Assembly (NCBI RefSeq): GCF_005885675.1
Contig: NZ_VANR01000001.1
Location: forward strand, 558,001 to 622,000
Length of the DNA: 64,000 nucleotides
Reading direction: 5' to 3'
Origin: Polaribacter aestuariivivens
Lineage (GTDB): Bacteria; Bacteroidota; Bacteroidia; Flavobacteriales; Flavobacteriaceae
A program made the translations under genes and the position numbers. The notes beneath the pieces were generated by a model, which was not told the DNA's origin, did not search any database, and worked only from the letters and a program-made list of their open reading frames with translations. This document shows, in pieces, positions 1 through 8,405 of the stretch. Position 1 is the stretch's first letter. Each line of letters begins with the position of its first letter.

Positions 1-1
1 A

Positions 2-556
2 AAAACAAAAAAATACTTGGCAATGTCTTCTGTTCAGCTAAAAAAACTACATCAAATGGTAGAAAAGCTGTTAGAAACTGCTACCTTAGATAGCGAACAA
101 TTAATATTAAAAAAAGAAACAATTGATGTGGTAGAAACCATTGAAAAATTGGCAAACAAACATCAGTTTTTACATGCCTCAAAAAATATTTCTTTCTCAT
201 CAAATCTAAAACCTATTTATGTTAATGTAGATAATTTTCATTTTGAAAATGCAATTTCTAATTTAATTGACAATGCTATAAAATACGGTGGTAATGATAT
301 AGAAATAACTATAAATTCCATTTTAAATACTACAGAAATTTCTGTTGCAGATAATGGAAAAGGAATTGACAAAAATCAACAAGAAAAGATTTTCGATAAA
401 TTTTATAGGGTTCCAAAAGGAAACACGCATGACGTAAAAGGCTTTGGTATTGGTTTGTATTACTGCAAAAAAATAATTGAAAAACACGATGGAACCTTAC
501 ATTTGTCATCTACAAAAAATAATACCATTTTTAAAATAAACTTACCAAATGAGTAA
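2..556 (+). CDS. Sensor histidine kinase, C-terminal part (cut by window start)
   Basis: This is the catalytic end of a membrane two-component kinase that autophosphorylates and passes phosphate to the regulator encoded next to it. The frame is open to the first base, so the sensor region and the phosphorylated His lie outside the window. What remains starts with the second dimerisation helix (LKKLHQMVEKLLE), followed by a full HATPase_c domain: N box NLIDNAIKYG, G1 box DNGKGI, F box IFDKFYRVPKG and G2 box GFGIGLYYCKKI. A TTG at 17 could be read as a start, but the domain would then be truncated, so I treat the gene as partial. It overlaps the response regulator by 8 bases, implying one operon and coupled translation. 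Confidence 0.93.
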   Translation, partial: KTKKYLAMSSVQLKKLHQMVEKLLETATLDSEQLILKKETIDVVETIEKLANKHQFLHASKNISFSSNLKPIYVNVDNFHFENAISNLIDNAIKYGGNDIEITINSILNTTEISVADNGKGIDKNQQEKIFDKFYRVPKGNTHDVKGFGIGLYYCKKIIEKHDGTLHLSSTKNNTIFKINLPNE

Positions 557-1226
557 TATAAAAGTACTTTTAGCAGAAGACGAAGCTAGTTTAGGAATGA
601 TTGTGAAGGAAAGTTTAGAATCTCGAAATTTTACCGTTTTTCATGCAGAAAATGGTGAAGAAGCTTTAAAAATGTATGAGGAAGAAAAACCAGATATTTT
701 GGTATTAGACGTTATGATGCCAAAAAAAGATGGTTTTACAGTTGCCAAAGAAGTAAGGCTAGAAAACAAAAAAATACCCATTATATTTTTAACTGCTAAA
801 TCACAAATTTCTGATGTATTAGAAGGCTTTAACAATGGTGGAAATGATTATTTGAAAAAGCCTTTTTCTATGGAAGAATTAATTGTACGAATTAAAGCTT
901 TATTAAATAGAATTGAATTAAAATCGAATACAGAACACATAAAAATTGGCAAATACACGTTTAATGTAACTAAACAAATTTTATCTTTTAATGATGATGA
1001 CCAACAATTAACTCATAGAGAAGCACAATTGTTATTTTATCTTTTTGAGAAAAAAAATCAAATTTTAGACAGAACTTTTATTTTGAATAAACTATGGGGA
1101 AATGACGATTTTTTTAATGCTAGAAGTATGGACGTTTTTATATCTAAATTAAGAAAGAAACTAAAAAAAGACGAAAACGTACAAATTATTAACGTACGTG
1201 GTTTTGGTTATAAATTGCTGTGTTAA
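549..1226 (+). CDS. OmpR/PhoB-family response regulator
   Basis: This cytoplasmic transcription factor is the partner of the kinase just upstream. It has a receiver domain (residues about 4-118) with the acidic pocket E10-D11-E12, phosphoacceptor D54 in LVLDVMMP, the conserved T and K (FLTAKS, LKKPF), and a C-terminal winged-helix DNA-binding domain (about 130-225) ending VRGFGYKL, typical of the OmpR class. Its 225 residues are the usual length. The ATG at 549 lies inside the end of the kinase gene. The signal and target genes cannot be read from the sequence; the architecture is the common flavobacterial kinase-OmpR pair. Confidence 0.95.
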   Translation: MSNIKVLLAEDEASLGMIVKESLESRNFTVFHAENGEEALKMYEEEKPDILVLDVMMPKKDGFTVAKEVRLENKKIPIIFLTAKSQISDVLEGFNNGGNDYLKKPFSMEELIVRIKALLNRIELKSNTEHIKIGKYTFNVTKQILSFNDDDQQLTHREAQLLFYLFEKKNQILDRTFILNKLWGNDDFFNARSMDVFISKLRKKLKKDENVQIINVRGFGYKLLC

Positions 1227-1289
1227 TTCTTTTAAAATTACAAAATTTATGTACCTTTAGCATTCTTTTTTAATTTTATACTTTTAAAT

Positions 1290-1904
1290 ATGCACGTTGC
1301 AATTGCAGGAAATATTGGCGCTGGTAAAACTACACTAACCAAACTTTTAGCCAAACATTACAAATGGAAACCTCATTACGAATCTGTTGAAGAAAATCCA
1401 TATTTAGACGATTTTTACGGCGAAATGGAACGTTGGTCTTTCAATTTACAAGTATATTTTTTAAATAGTCGTTTTCGTCAAATATTAGAATTAAGACAAT
1501 CTGGAAATAACATCATACAAGACAGAACTATTTATGAAGATGCCCATATTTTTGCACCTAATTTGCATGCAATGGGTTTAATGACTAATAGAGATTATAG
1601 CAATTATAGCTCTTTATTTGAGTTGATGGAAAATTTAGTTTCTCCACCAGATTTATTAATTTATTTACGTGCAGATATTTCTACATTGGTTGGGCAAATT
1701 CATAAACGTGGTCGTGAGTATGAAAACTCTATTTCTATTGATTATTTAAGTAGATTAAATGAACGTTACGAAGCTTGGATTTCTACTTACAAAAAAGGAA
1801 AACTACTAGTTATAGATGTTGATAATTTAGATTTTGTTGATAATCAAGAAGATTTAGGATACATTATAGATAGAATAGATTCTCAAATAAATGGCTTATT
1901 TTAA
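1290..1904 (+). CDS. Deoxynucleoside kinase (dNK family)
   Basis: It phosphorylates deoxynucleosides for nucleotide salvage, in the cytoplasm. The 204-residue protein has a P-loop GNIGAGKTT at residues 7-15, the substrate-side acidic motif ESVEENP at 31-37, and the DRT/IYEDAHIF motif at 78-88 that corresponds to the catalytic DRS segment of the family, plus an arginine-rich lid (HKRGREYE). This matches the deoxyadenosine/deoxyguanosine kinase group; the exact base preference is not readable. It stands alone, 63 bases after the response regulator, and ends at a bidirectional terminator. A TACTTTTA box 3 bases before the ATG resembles the near-leaderless pattern seen elsewhere in the window, but with one mismatch. 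Confidence 0.9.
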   Translation: MHVAIAGNIGAGKTTLTKLLAKHYKWKPHYESVEENPYLDDFYGEMERWSFNLQVYFLNSRFRQILELRQSGNNIIQDRTIYEDAHIFAPNLHAMGLMTNRDYSNYSSLFELMENLVSPPDLLIYLRADISTLVGQIHKRGREYENSISIDYLSRLNERYEAWISTYKKGKLLVIDVDNLDFVDNQEDLGYIIDRIDSQINGLF

Positions 1905-1928
1905 ACTAAAAATAAAGTAATAAAAAAA

Positions 1929-1951
1929 GGGTGAAAATTTAATTTTCACCC
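1929..1951. terminator. Bidirectional intrinsic terminator
   Basis: A perfect 10-bp stem GGGTGAAAAT / ATTTTCACCC with loop TTA is flanked by an A run on the left and a T run on the right. It lies between the convergent kinase gene and PLP-enzyme gene, so it can end transcripts on both strands. Confidence 0.9.
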
Positions 1952-1959
1952 TTTTTTAT

Positions 1960-3108
1960 TTACTGACTTAATGCATTTTTTAAATCTTTTAGTAAATCGT
2001 CTATATCTTCAATTCCAACACTTAAACGAATTAAAGAATCTGAAATTCCTGCTTTTAAACGCGTAGCTTTTGGCATTGATGCGTGAGACATGGTTGCAGA
2101 ATGATTCACCATACTTTCTACACCTCCTAAAGATTCTGCCAATGTGAACAATTTTATGTTTTCTAAAAATTTAAAAGCGGCTTTTTCACTTTCATCCTTT
2201 AAGGTAAATGAAACAACACCACCAAAATTTTTCATTTGTTTTTTGGCAATTTCATAATTTGGATGTCCTTCTAGACCAGGAAAATAAACATTACCAACTT
2301 TCGGATGATTTTTCAAAAAATGAGCAACCTCAACAGCGTTTTCACAATGACGCTGCATTCTAATAGGCAACGTTTTTATACCTCTTAATGCTAAAAAACA
2401 ATCCATTGGACTCGCTATTGCACCAGCTGCAAACTGAATAAAGTGTATTTCTTTTGCTAACTTTTCATCTTTAACTATTAAAGCTCCCATTATTAAATCG
2501 GAATGACCACCCAAATATTTTGTGACTGAGTGCATAACAATATCTGCCCCTAAATTTAAAGGTTGTTGTAAATATGGTGTTGCAAACGTATTATCAACTC
2601 CAATTAATATATCAGAATTTACGGTTTTAACTGCTGAACAAATTGCTTTAATATCTTCAATTTTAAGCAATGGATTTGTTGGTGTTTCCAGCCAAATAAG
2701 TTTTGTTTTATCAGAAATTGACTTTAAAATTGCTTTTTCAGACTCCATATTTACATAAGTAAATTCTAGTCCGTACTTTTCAAATAATTGTGTAAATAAT
2801 CTGTAAGTTCCTCCATATAAATCATTTCCTGCAATAATTTCATCACCTGGTTTTAAAGTTCTTAAAACACAATCTATTGCAGCCAAACCAGACGAAAAAG
2901 CAAATCCATGTGATCCGTTTTCTATAGAAGCTAAGCTTTTTTCCAAAGCAGTTCTTGTAGGGTTTGAACCTCTAGAGTAATTATATTCTTGATTTTCTTC
3001 AACACTAAACTGTGCAAACGTAGATGTTTGAAATATTGGTGGTACAACTGCACCTGTTGTTTGCTCAATTTTTTGACCTCCGTGAATTGCTTTGGTGTTA
3101 AATTTCAT
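1960..3108 (-). CDS. Cystathionine gamma-synthase/lyase family PLP enzyme
   Basis: A 382-residue cytoplasmic transsulfuration enzyme of the Cys/Met-metabolism PLP family. The Schiff-base lysine is K197 in HSVTKYLGGHSD, the cofactor aspartate is D172 (GVDNTFATP), and the phosphate and substrate motif YSRGSNPTR lies at 44-52. Sequence alone does not separate cystathionine gamma-synthase (MetB) from cystathionine beta- or gamma-lyase; the motif set and length fit all of them. It is the last gene of a leftward operon behind the antiporter (28-base gap) and the DinB-like gene. A second member of the same PLP family lies at 39923-41122 and looks more like methionine gamma-lyase. Confidence 0.88.
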   Translation of the reverse strand: MKFNTKAIHGGQKIEQTTGAVVPPIFQTSTFAQFSVEENQEYNYSRGSNPTRTALEKSLASIENGSHGFAFSSGLAAIDCVLRTLKPGDEIIAGNDLYGGTYRLFTQLFEKYGLEFTYVNMESEKAILKSISDKTKLIWLETPTNPLLKIEDIKAICSAVKTVNSDILIGVDNTFATPYLQQPLNLGADIVMHSVTKYLGGHSDLIMGALIVKDEKLAKEIHFIQFAAGAIASPMDCFLALRGIKTLPIRMQRHCENAVEVAHFLKNHPKVGNVYFPGLEGHPNYEIAKKQMKNFGGVVSFTLKDESEKAAFKFLENIKLFTLAESLGGVESMVNHSATMSHASMPKATRLKAGISDSLIRLSVGIEDIDDLLKDLKNALSQ

Positions 3109-3136
3109 CCTTCAGTTTTATAAAGTCATAAAGAAA

Positions 3137-4378
3137 CTATACTTCTTTTGCGTATTTTTTTATTAATTTTCCAACAGTTAAACCTTGCACTAATATTGAA
3201 AAAACTACAATAATGTAGGTAATTACTAAAAACAAATCACGTTCCATATTTTGAGTAAGACTTAAAGCCAACGCAATTGAAATTCCACCTCGCAAACCTC
3301 CCCAAGTCATAATCAAGTTTGTTTTTGGAACAAAGCCCAACTTTTTTGCGTAAATTTTTATAGGTAATAATAATGAAATATATCTTGCTAATAGCAATAA
3401 AGGAATTACAATAAAACCTGCTAAAATATAAGTTGCATTTAATGTTAGCACTAAAATTTCCATACCAATCATCACAAAAAGAATGGTGTTTAAAAGAACA
3501 TCTATCAGTTCCCAGAACTTATCTACATATTGCTCAGTAACTTCACTCATAGACGATTTTCGAACGGTATCTGTACCCACAATTAAACCTGCAGTTACCA
3601 TTGCCAAAGGTGCAGAAACATGTAGTTTTTGTGCAATTAAAGTTCCTCCCATAACAGCTGCTAAAGTTATTATTACTTCAGTATCATACTCATCAATACT
3701 TTTTAATAACCTGTAAGTAATCCAACCAATTACGAACCCTAAAATAATTCCTCCAATAACTTCAACTAAAAATAATTCTGCAATATGAGTTACAGAAATT
3801 TCTGTACCTCCTTTTGCTATTTGGTAAATTGTTAAAAAAACAACAACTCCTACTCCATCATTAAAAAGTGATTCTCCTACAATTTTTGTTTCTAAGTTTT
3901 TTGGCGCTCCTACTTTTTTCATAATTCCTAAAACGGCAATAGGATCTGTTGGAGATATCAATGCTCCAAAAAGTAAACAATAAATAAAATCGACATCTAA
4001 TTGAATCATTTTCAACAAATAGAAAACAAAAATACCAGCTAAAAAAGTGGATATTAAAGTTCCTAAAGTTGCAAATATCAAAACCGGTTTTCGTTGAATT
4101 TTTAATTGCTGAAAATTGGTATGTAAAGCACCTGCAAAAAGTAGGAAACTTAACATTATATCTAATAATACAGTTTTAAAGTCTATACTTGTAATTAACT
4201 CTCTTTCTTTAATTAACAAGGTGTCATCAAAATAACCTAATACTAAAACAGCTAAAGTAAATACAATAGTAATTAGCATTAAACCTATGGTTGTAGGTAA
4301 TTTTAAAAACTTTGTATTAATGTAACCAAAAGCAGCAGAAAGTACTATTAAAACTGTGGTGATAAAAAAATAATCCAT
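3137..4378 (-). CDS. CPA1 (NhaP-type) Na+/H+ antiporter
   Basis: An inner-membrane cation/proton antiporter of 413 residues with about 12 hydrophobic segments and almost no extramembrane tail. The diagnostic features are the Asn-Asp pair in [14 protein letters not shown], which is the ion-binding signature of the electroneutral CPA1 group, the upstream [14 protein letters not shown] segment, and the late [14 protein letters not shown] helix. It exchanges Na+ (possibly K+ or Li+) for H+ in pH and salt homeostasis, as expected in a marine organism. The usual cytosolic C-terminal regulatory domain (TrkA or cNMP) is absent. It is 3 bases downstream of the DinB-like gene, so the two are surely cotranscribed. 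Confidence 0.92.
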   Translation of the reverse strand: MDYFFITTVLIVLSAAFGYINTKFLKLPTTIGLMLITIVFTLAVLVLGYFDDTLLIKERELITSIDFKTVLLDIMLSFLLFAGALHTNFQQLKIQRKPVLIFATLGTLISTFLAGIFVFYLLKMIQLDVDFIYCLLFGALISPTDPIAVLGIMKKVGAPKNLETKIVGESLFNDGVGVVVFLTIYQIAKGGTEISVTHIAELFLVEVIGGIILGFVIGWITYRLLKSIDEYDTEVIITLAAVMGGTLIAQKLHVSAPLAMVTAGLIVGTDTVRKSSMSEVTEQYVDKFWELIDVLLNTILFVMIGMEILVLTLNATYILAGFIVIPLLLLARYISLLLPIKIYAKKLGFVPKTNLIMTWGGLRGGISIALALSLTQNMERDLFLVITYIIVVFSILVQGLTVGKLIKKYAKEV

Positions 4379-4381
4379 TTT

Positions 4382-4837
4382 TTATAGATGTTTTTTTATT
4401 GATCTTATAATTCCATAATGAATACCTTCATGAAAATTATTAAACGCAATTGCACTTTCAATAGAATCTAACACAAAACCTGTACTTGTTGGGTATTCGT
4501 TATAAGTTTCAAAAATTCCTGCTTCGTAATCTTCTTGTAAAGTATCTGGTAAACCTATTAATAGTTCTTTTACCTCATCAAACTCTTCTTCTGTAAAAGT
4601 TTTAGTTGGTACAGTTCCTTTTTTATGGGTTTCAATTAATTCGTCAGGACATAAACAGTCTAAACCTGATAATTTATAATGCAATAATTGTTGTGTTACT
4701 ACTAAATGTGCAACATTCCAAGCTATATTATTTTTAAATCCATTAGGAATTTCATGAATTTGATTTAAAGTTAAACCTTCTAATTCTTTTGTAACTAATT
4801 CACGAGATTTTCTTAAAACATCGAATTGTGTCTTCAT
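4382..4837 (-). CDS. DinB-superfamily four-helix protein
   Basis: A 151-residue protein of the DinB/YfiT-like fold. The conserved histidines expected for its metal site are visible: an early His in IAWNVAHLVVTQQ and a pair in NNFHEGIHYGII near the C terminus. The biochemical role is unknown for most of the family; some members are thiol S-transferases or are DNA-damage induced. I chose the ATG at 4837 rather than an upstream TTG-type start at 4903, because the longer form would run into the divergent ArsC-like gene and adds a non-family N terminus. It is first in the leftward operon with the antiporter and PLP enzyme. Confidence 0.82.
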   Translation of the reverse strand: MKTQFDVLRKSRELVTKELEGLTLNQIHEIPNGFKNNIAWNVAHLVVTQQLLHYKLSGLDCLCPDELIETHKKGTVPTKTFTEEEFDEVKELLIGLPDTLQEDYEAGIFETYNEYPTSTGFVLDSIESAIAFNNFHEGIHYGIIRSIKKHL

Positions 4838-4879
4838 TTTTATACGTAATTTTGAATTGTAAATATAACGATATAAATA

Positions 4880-5230
4880 ATGAAGAAAGTTTATTTTTTG
4901 CAAACATGTGATACTTGTAAGAGAATTTTAAAAGAAGTAAATACGGATGGTTTTGAGCGACAAGAAATCAAAGGAAATCCAGTGAATACTGGTCAATTAG
5001 AAGAAATGTATATACTTTCTGGAAGCTATGAAGCCTTATTTAACAAGCGTGCGAAGTTGTACAAATCTATGGGTTTAAAAGACCAAAATTTAACAGAAGA
5101 AGATTATAAAAAATATATTTTAGACCAATATACTTTTTTAAAACGACCAGTTTTTTTGGTTGATAATGAAATTTTTATCGGAAACAGCAAAAAAGTTGTG
5201 GAAGAGTTAAAAAATAAAATAGGTTCATAA
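4880..5230 (+). CDS. ArsC/Spx-family thioredoxin-fold protein
   Basis: A 116-residue protein of the ArsC/YffB/Spx family. It begins with a beta strand and a CDTC motif (C10, C13) at the N-terminal end of helix 1, and has the family's second signature YTFLKRPVFLVD with the conserved Arg-Pro pair, followed by the FIGNSKKVVEEL tail. True glutaredoxin-dependent arsenate reductases usually have a single C-x5-R centre, so arsenate reduction is only one option; a general thiol-disulfide role is equally possible. It is divergent from the DinB-like gene with only 42 bases between start codons, which must hold both promoters. No ars operon genes are near. Confidence 0.8.
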   Translation: MKKVYFLQTCDTCKRILKEVNTDGFERQEIKGNPVNTGQLEEMYILSGSYEALFNKRAKLYKSMGLKDQNLTEEDYKKYILDQYTFLKRPVFLVDNEIFIGNSKKVVEELKNKIGS

Positions 5231-5252
5231 TTACTATATATTAGAAATAAAA

Positions 5253-5280
5253 AACCTCGAAAATTTAAATTTTCGAGGTT
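5253..5280. terminator. Bidirectional intrinsic terminator
   Basis: A perfectly self-complementary 28-base segment, AACCTCGAAAATTT followed by its complement, with A-rich left and T-rich right flanks. It separates the convergent ArsC-like gene and the hypothetical gene at 5303. Confidence 0.9.
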
Positions 5281-5302
5281 TTTTATTGGAATCTATATTT
5301 TA

Positions 5303-5776
5303 TTAAAATGTCATAGAAATTCCCATAGACATTCCTTTCAAATTGAAGTTAAATTGAGGTTGAAAATTAGAACTCACACTTGGTTGATCTGCATTGTATA
5401 AGTCTACAGCTTTTTCTGTTTTTCTAGAAAACCCTTTTGCAATAGGAATCGTAGCAACAATAAATGCTGCACCAACACCAGCTAAAACCCATTCTGGGTC
5501 TCCACCTCCAATTGCAGTTCCAATAGGATATCCTACCAATCCTCCTCCAATTCCTCCTAAAATCATTGCCCAAGTTTGGTTAGATTTTGCAGATTTCACC
5601 AAATCAAAAGCTTCTTGATTGTTTTTCATCAGTTCTTGCATTTCACCTAGTGTTAATGTTTTATCATTTTGAGAAAACACATAACCTCCAAATACTTTTT
5701 TCTTTTCAATTTTTTGAGCATTTACTGTTGAAAATGTTACTACTGAAAGTAAAATTGCTAAAAATACTTTTTTCAT
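5303..5776 (-). CDS. Secreted or membrane-associated hypothetical protein
   Basis: I do not recognise a named family. The 157-residue product has a clear signal peptide (KKVFLAILLSVVTF then a cut near VNAQ-K). The mature part is about 136 residues, with two hydrophobic Gly/Ala-rich stretches around residues 69-90 and 95-112 (GGIGGGLVGYPIGTAIGGG and AGVGAAFIVATIPIA), similar to glycine-zipper segments that insert in or bind membranes. The end FNLKGMSMGISMTF looks like a beta-strand closing in an aromatic residue, as in envelope proteins. It is leftward, 24 bases after the glycosyltransferase stop-to-start direction would place it, so it may be read from the same transcript. Confidence 0.7.
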   Translation of the reverse strand: MKKVFLAILLSVVTFSTVNAQKIEKKKVFGGYVFSQNDKTLTLGEMQELMKNNQEAFDLVKSAKSNQTWAMILGGIGGGLVGYPIGTAIGGGDPEWVLAGVGAAFIVATIPIAKGFSRKTEKAVDLYNADQPSVSSNFQPQFNFNLKGMSMGISMTF

Positions 5777-5800
5777 TTTTTAAAAATTTTAAGTGATTAA

Positions 5801-6784
5801 TTAATTTGATTGATAAACTTTTATTAAATTCTCTGCTTCCTTTTTGGCACTCCAGTTTTCATTAATGGTCTCTCTTGCTGGGTTTCCTAATAAAGGAAGT
5901 TCTCCTTTTATTTTTTTTTGTAATATGGTTTCTAATGCTGTTATATTTCCTGCTTCAAACAAGTAGCCATTTTTTTTATCTTGAATTAAAGTTGAGTGAA
6001 CTCCAACATTTTTAGTCGCAATTACTGAACATGCGCAAGACATTGCTTCAGCAGTTACTAATGAAAATCCTTCAGAAAAAGAAGGCACCACTACAATTTT
6101 TGACGCTTGGTAATAAGAAATAATTTCTGGAGTTTCATTTATAAAATAAACTTGTTTTTCTATAGTGTGTTTTTCGGCAATTGCTTTTAATTCTGATAAA
6201 AAATCTGGTTTATCAACTTTACCAACAATTACCAATGCCCAACTTTTATGTTCTTTCAATATTTTTGAAGCTTCTAATAAAATTACTTGTCCTTTAGCTT
6301 TTCTTACTCTTCCAGCGCACAAAATAATATTTTTTTGTTGAATATTTTTTAAGGTAACATTTTCTTTGGGTACAAATTCGTTCACATTAACTCCATGTCC
6401 AACAATGGTATTTTCAATACCTAAATTATCACTCATAGATTTTATAAGCGTAACCACTTTATCGGCACTTTTTAATAATTTTAAGGTTAATTTTGATGGT
6501 TTTGTTTCAGCATGACGTGTTGCAATTAACTTAAATTTTGCTCCAAATGCTCTGTAAATAAGCATTCTAATAATTTCATTATTTCTATGACAATGAACAA
6601 CAATTTCTCTATCGGAAAACAGCATTTTTCTTAATTGTAACTTAGAAATATGTTTTCCTTTGGCGCCATAACCAAACAAATAAGTTTCAAATTTATTTTC
6701 AAAAAATGGCAAAACATTTTCTATGCTTCTTGTAACGCCAGTTCTTCGTTTGTGAAAGTGTGTATGAATTAAAACAGGTTTCAA
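5801..6784 (-). CDS. GT4-family glycosyltransferase
   Basis: A 327-residue GT-B glycosyltransferase (glycosyl transferase group 1). It has the nucleotide-sugar domain motif ILCAGRVRKAKGQ and the C-terminal E-x7-E type signature in PSFSEGFSLVTAEAMSC. It probably adds a sugar from an NDP-sugar donor to a lipid or polysaccharide precursor on the cytoplasmic face of the inner membrane; the substrate is not predictable. The start is a TTG two bases after the stop of the upstream acidic protein, and the N-terminal strand KPVLIHTHFHKRRTG needs this start. The tight spacing makes the pair translationally coupled. Confidence 0.88.
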   Translation of the reverse strand: MKPVLIHTHFHKRRTGVTRSIENVLPFFENKFETYLFGYGAKGKHISKLQLRKMLFSDREIVVHCHRNNEIIRMLIYRAFGAKFKLIATRHAETKPSKLTLKLLKSADKVVTLIKSMSDNLGIENTIVGHGVNVNEFVPKENVTLKNIQQKNIILCAGRVRKAKGQVILLEASKILKEHKSWALVIVGKVDKPDFLSELKAIAEKHTIEKQVYFINETPEIISYYQASKIVVVPSFSEGFSLVTAEAMSCACSVIATKNVGVHSTLIQDKKNGYLFEAGNITALETILQKKIKGELPLLGNPARETINENWSAKKEAENLIKVYQSN

Positions 6785-6786
6785 AT

Positions 6787-7629
6787 TTATGCGAATCTAC
6801 GTTCTATAATTTCCATAAAGCGAGCTTCTAACTCTTCGTGCTTGTCCCATTTATAATCTGGTTTTACCATTTTATTGACAAATTTTTTCGCTTCTTGTTC
6901 GGTTTTTAGAGTATTTAATTGAGAAACTACTCTATTAAAATCTTCTTGACTACCATCAAATAAGTTTTTTACAAAAGCAATCCTGTCATTTAACCCAATA
7001 TTAATATTTGTTTGTAGCTTATCGTTTAATGATTTTGGTTTTATTGGCTCAAATAAATTAGCCATAACATCTACTGGAATTGTATCTTCTAACTCGTCTT
7101 CTAACGTAGGCACTTTTCCAACATCTTTTGGGTCGTCTTTAAATTTCTGTGGTTTTACATCACCAAAAATAAGACCTTCCAAATCTTCAAAAGGTTGTTC
7201 TATTCTTGCTTCTTTTGCAATCTCATTGTCAGCTGCTTCTTTATCTTCAATTTTAATATTTTCTTCTATTTCGTTTTCTATTTCTTCAGAAAGAACGCCT
7301 CCTACTTCTGCTGCTAATTTTTCATTTTCTACGTTTAAGTAATCATCTTCTAAATTGTGGACTACTTTTTTTTCTTGCTCTACTTCTTTAGTTTTCTCTT
7401 CAATTTTCTTTTTCTTTTCAAAAGCTTTTTCTACTGTAGTTATTAGTTCTTCTTTTGTTTCCTGAATGTTTGACGTAGAATTTACATACTCTTCAACAAA
7501 TGCTAAAACAGCTAATTTTTCATAAATTTCTTTCGATTTTTGTTTTAATAAAAACACATTGTCTTTATTTTTCATCTGTAAAATGCTGTGTGCTAAACTT
7601 ATTAAATCTGATTCTAATTTTTTGTGCAT
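6787..7629 (-). CDS. Acidic coiled-coil hypothetical protein
   Basis: I recognise it only as a conserved flavobacterial protein without assigned function. Its 280 residues have no signal peptide or membrane segment, so it is cytoplasmic. An N-terminal helical region (1-60) is followed by a heptad-like Lys/Glu-rich coiled coil at about 65-130, an acidic disordered middle (130-190), and a conserved helical C terminus of about 80 residues (IGLNDRIAFVKNLFDGSQ and a final ELEARFMEIIERRFA). It lies directly upstream of the glycosyltransferase with a 2-base gap and divergent from tdk. A scaffold or partner role for the glycosyltransferase is only an inference from the gene order. Confidence 0.75.
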   Translation of the reverse strand: MHKKLESDLISLAHSILQMKNKDNVFLLKQKSKEIYEKLAVLAFVEEYVNSTSNIQETKEELITTVEKAFEKKKKIEEKTKEVEQEKKVVHNLEDDYLNVENEKLAAEVGGVLSEEIENEIEENIKIEDKEAADNEIAKEARIEQPFEDLEGLIFGDVKPQKFKDDPKDVGKVPTLEDELEDTIPVDVMANLFEPIKPKSLNDKLQTNINIGLNDRIAFVKNLFDGSQEDFNRVVSQLNTLKTEQEAKKFVNKMVKPDYKWDKHEELEARFMEIIERRFA

Positions 7630-7690
7630 AAGTTGTAAGTTGTTACTGAAATGAATTCAGCATAAATTATTATTTACTCGTAAATATTCC

Positions 7691-7698
7691 TAAATTTG
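7691..7698 (+). promoter_or_regulatory. Candidate -7 box for tdk-alr
   Basis: TAAATTTG matches the Bacteroidota -7 consensus TAnnTTTG and lies 53 bases before the tdk start. I see no clear -33 TTTG at the usual distance. Confidence 0.45.
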
Positions 7699-7751
7699 TT
7701 GAAACTCAAAGTAACGTAAAAATATAAAAATATAACGCTTAAAATTACAAA

Positions 7752-8405
7752 ATGTTTCTTGAAAATACAGTAAATCATACAGAACAATTTGGTTGGATAG
7801 AGGTAATTTGTGGTTCTATGTTTTCTGGTAAGACAGAAGAGTTAATTAGACGTTTAAAACGTGCACAATTCGCAAAACAACGTGTAGAAATTTTTAAACC
7901 TGCAGTAGATACGCGTTATGATGAAGAGGAAGTGGTTTCGCATAATGATAATAGAATTCGTTCTACTCCTGTACCTGTTTCTTCTAATATCCGGCTTTTA
8001 GCAAACGACGTAGATGTTGTTGGTATTGACGAAGCTCAATTTTTTGATGATGAAATTGTAGCTGTTTGTAACGATTTGGCAAATAGAGGAATTCGTGTAA
8101 TTGTAGCTGGTTTAGATATGGATTTTAAAGGAAATCCTTTTGGACCAATGCCAGCTTTAATGGCAACTGCAGAATACGTTACAAAAGTACATGCAGTTTG
8201 TACGCATACTGGAAATTTGGCACATTATAGTTTTAGAAAAGCCCAAAATGATAAAATCGTAATGTTGGGTGAAATGCAAGAATATGAACCTTTAAGTAGG
8301 GCAGCTTATTACAAAGCAATGCAAAAACAAAAAGAATCATCAGCTATTTTAAAAGATGCTAAAACCAATGCCAACGATACTCAAATAAATTCAGCATCAG
8401 AATGA
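7752..8405 (+). CDS. tdk: Thymidine kinase, type II
   Basis: It phosphorylates thymidine with ATP in pyrimidine salvage. The 217-residue protein has the P-loop [10 protein letters not shown] at 21-30, the Mg-binding and catalytic acidic motif DEAQFFDD with E94 as the likely base, and the thymidine-loop and lasso region ending [11 protein letters not shown]. The structural zinc site of the family (two C-x2-C pairs) is largely missing: the first pair is reduced to CTHT and the second to SRAA. The C-terminal 25 residues are a polar extension. It overlaps alr by 4 bases (ATGA type), so the two genes are coupled, which is a common flavobacterial arrangement. Confidence 0.95.
   Translation: MFLENTVNHTEQFGWIEVICGSMFSGKTEELIRRLKRAQFAKQRVEIFKPAVDTRYDEEEVVSHNDNRIRSTPVPVSSNIRLLANDVDVVGIDEAQFFDDEIVAVCNDLANRGIRVIVAGLDMDFKGNPFGPMPALMATAEYVTKVHAVCTHTGNLAHYSFRKAQNDKIVMLGEMQEYEPLSRAAYYKAMQKQKESSAILKDAKTNANDTQINSASE

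Noticed and set aside
641..835. Open frame on the minus strand inside the response regulator
   Set aside because: It mirrors the receiver domain coding sequence, has no domain, promoter or start context, and is typical of antisense frames in AT-rich genes.
4838..4903. N-terminal extension of the DinB-like protein
   Set aside because: It would overlap the divergent ArsC-like gene start and adds residues unlike the family, so the ATG at 4837 was chosen.
4880..5230. Arsenate-resistance operon
   Set aside because: The ArsC-like protein has CxxC, and no arsB, arsR or acr3 gene is nearby, so arsenic resistance is not supported.
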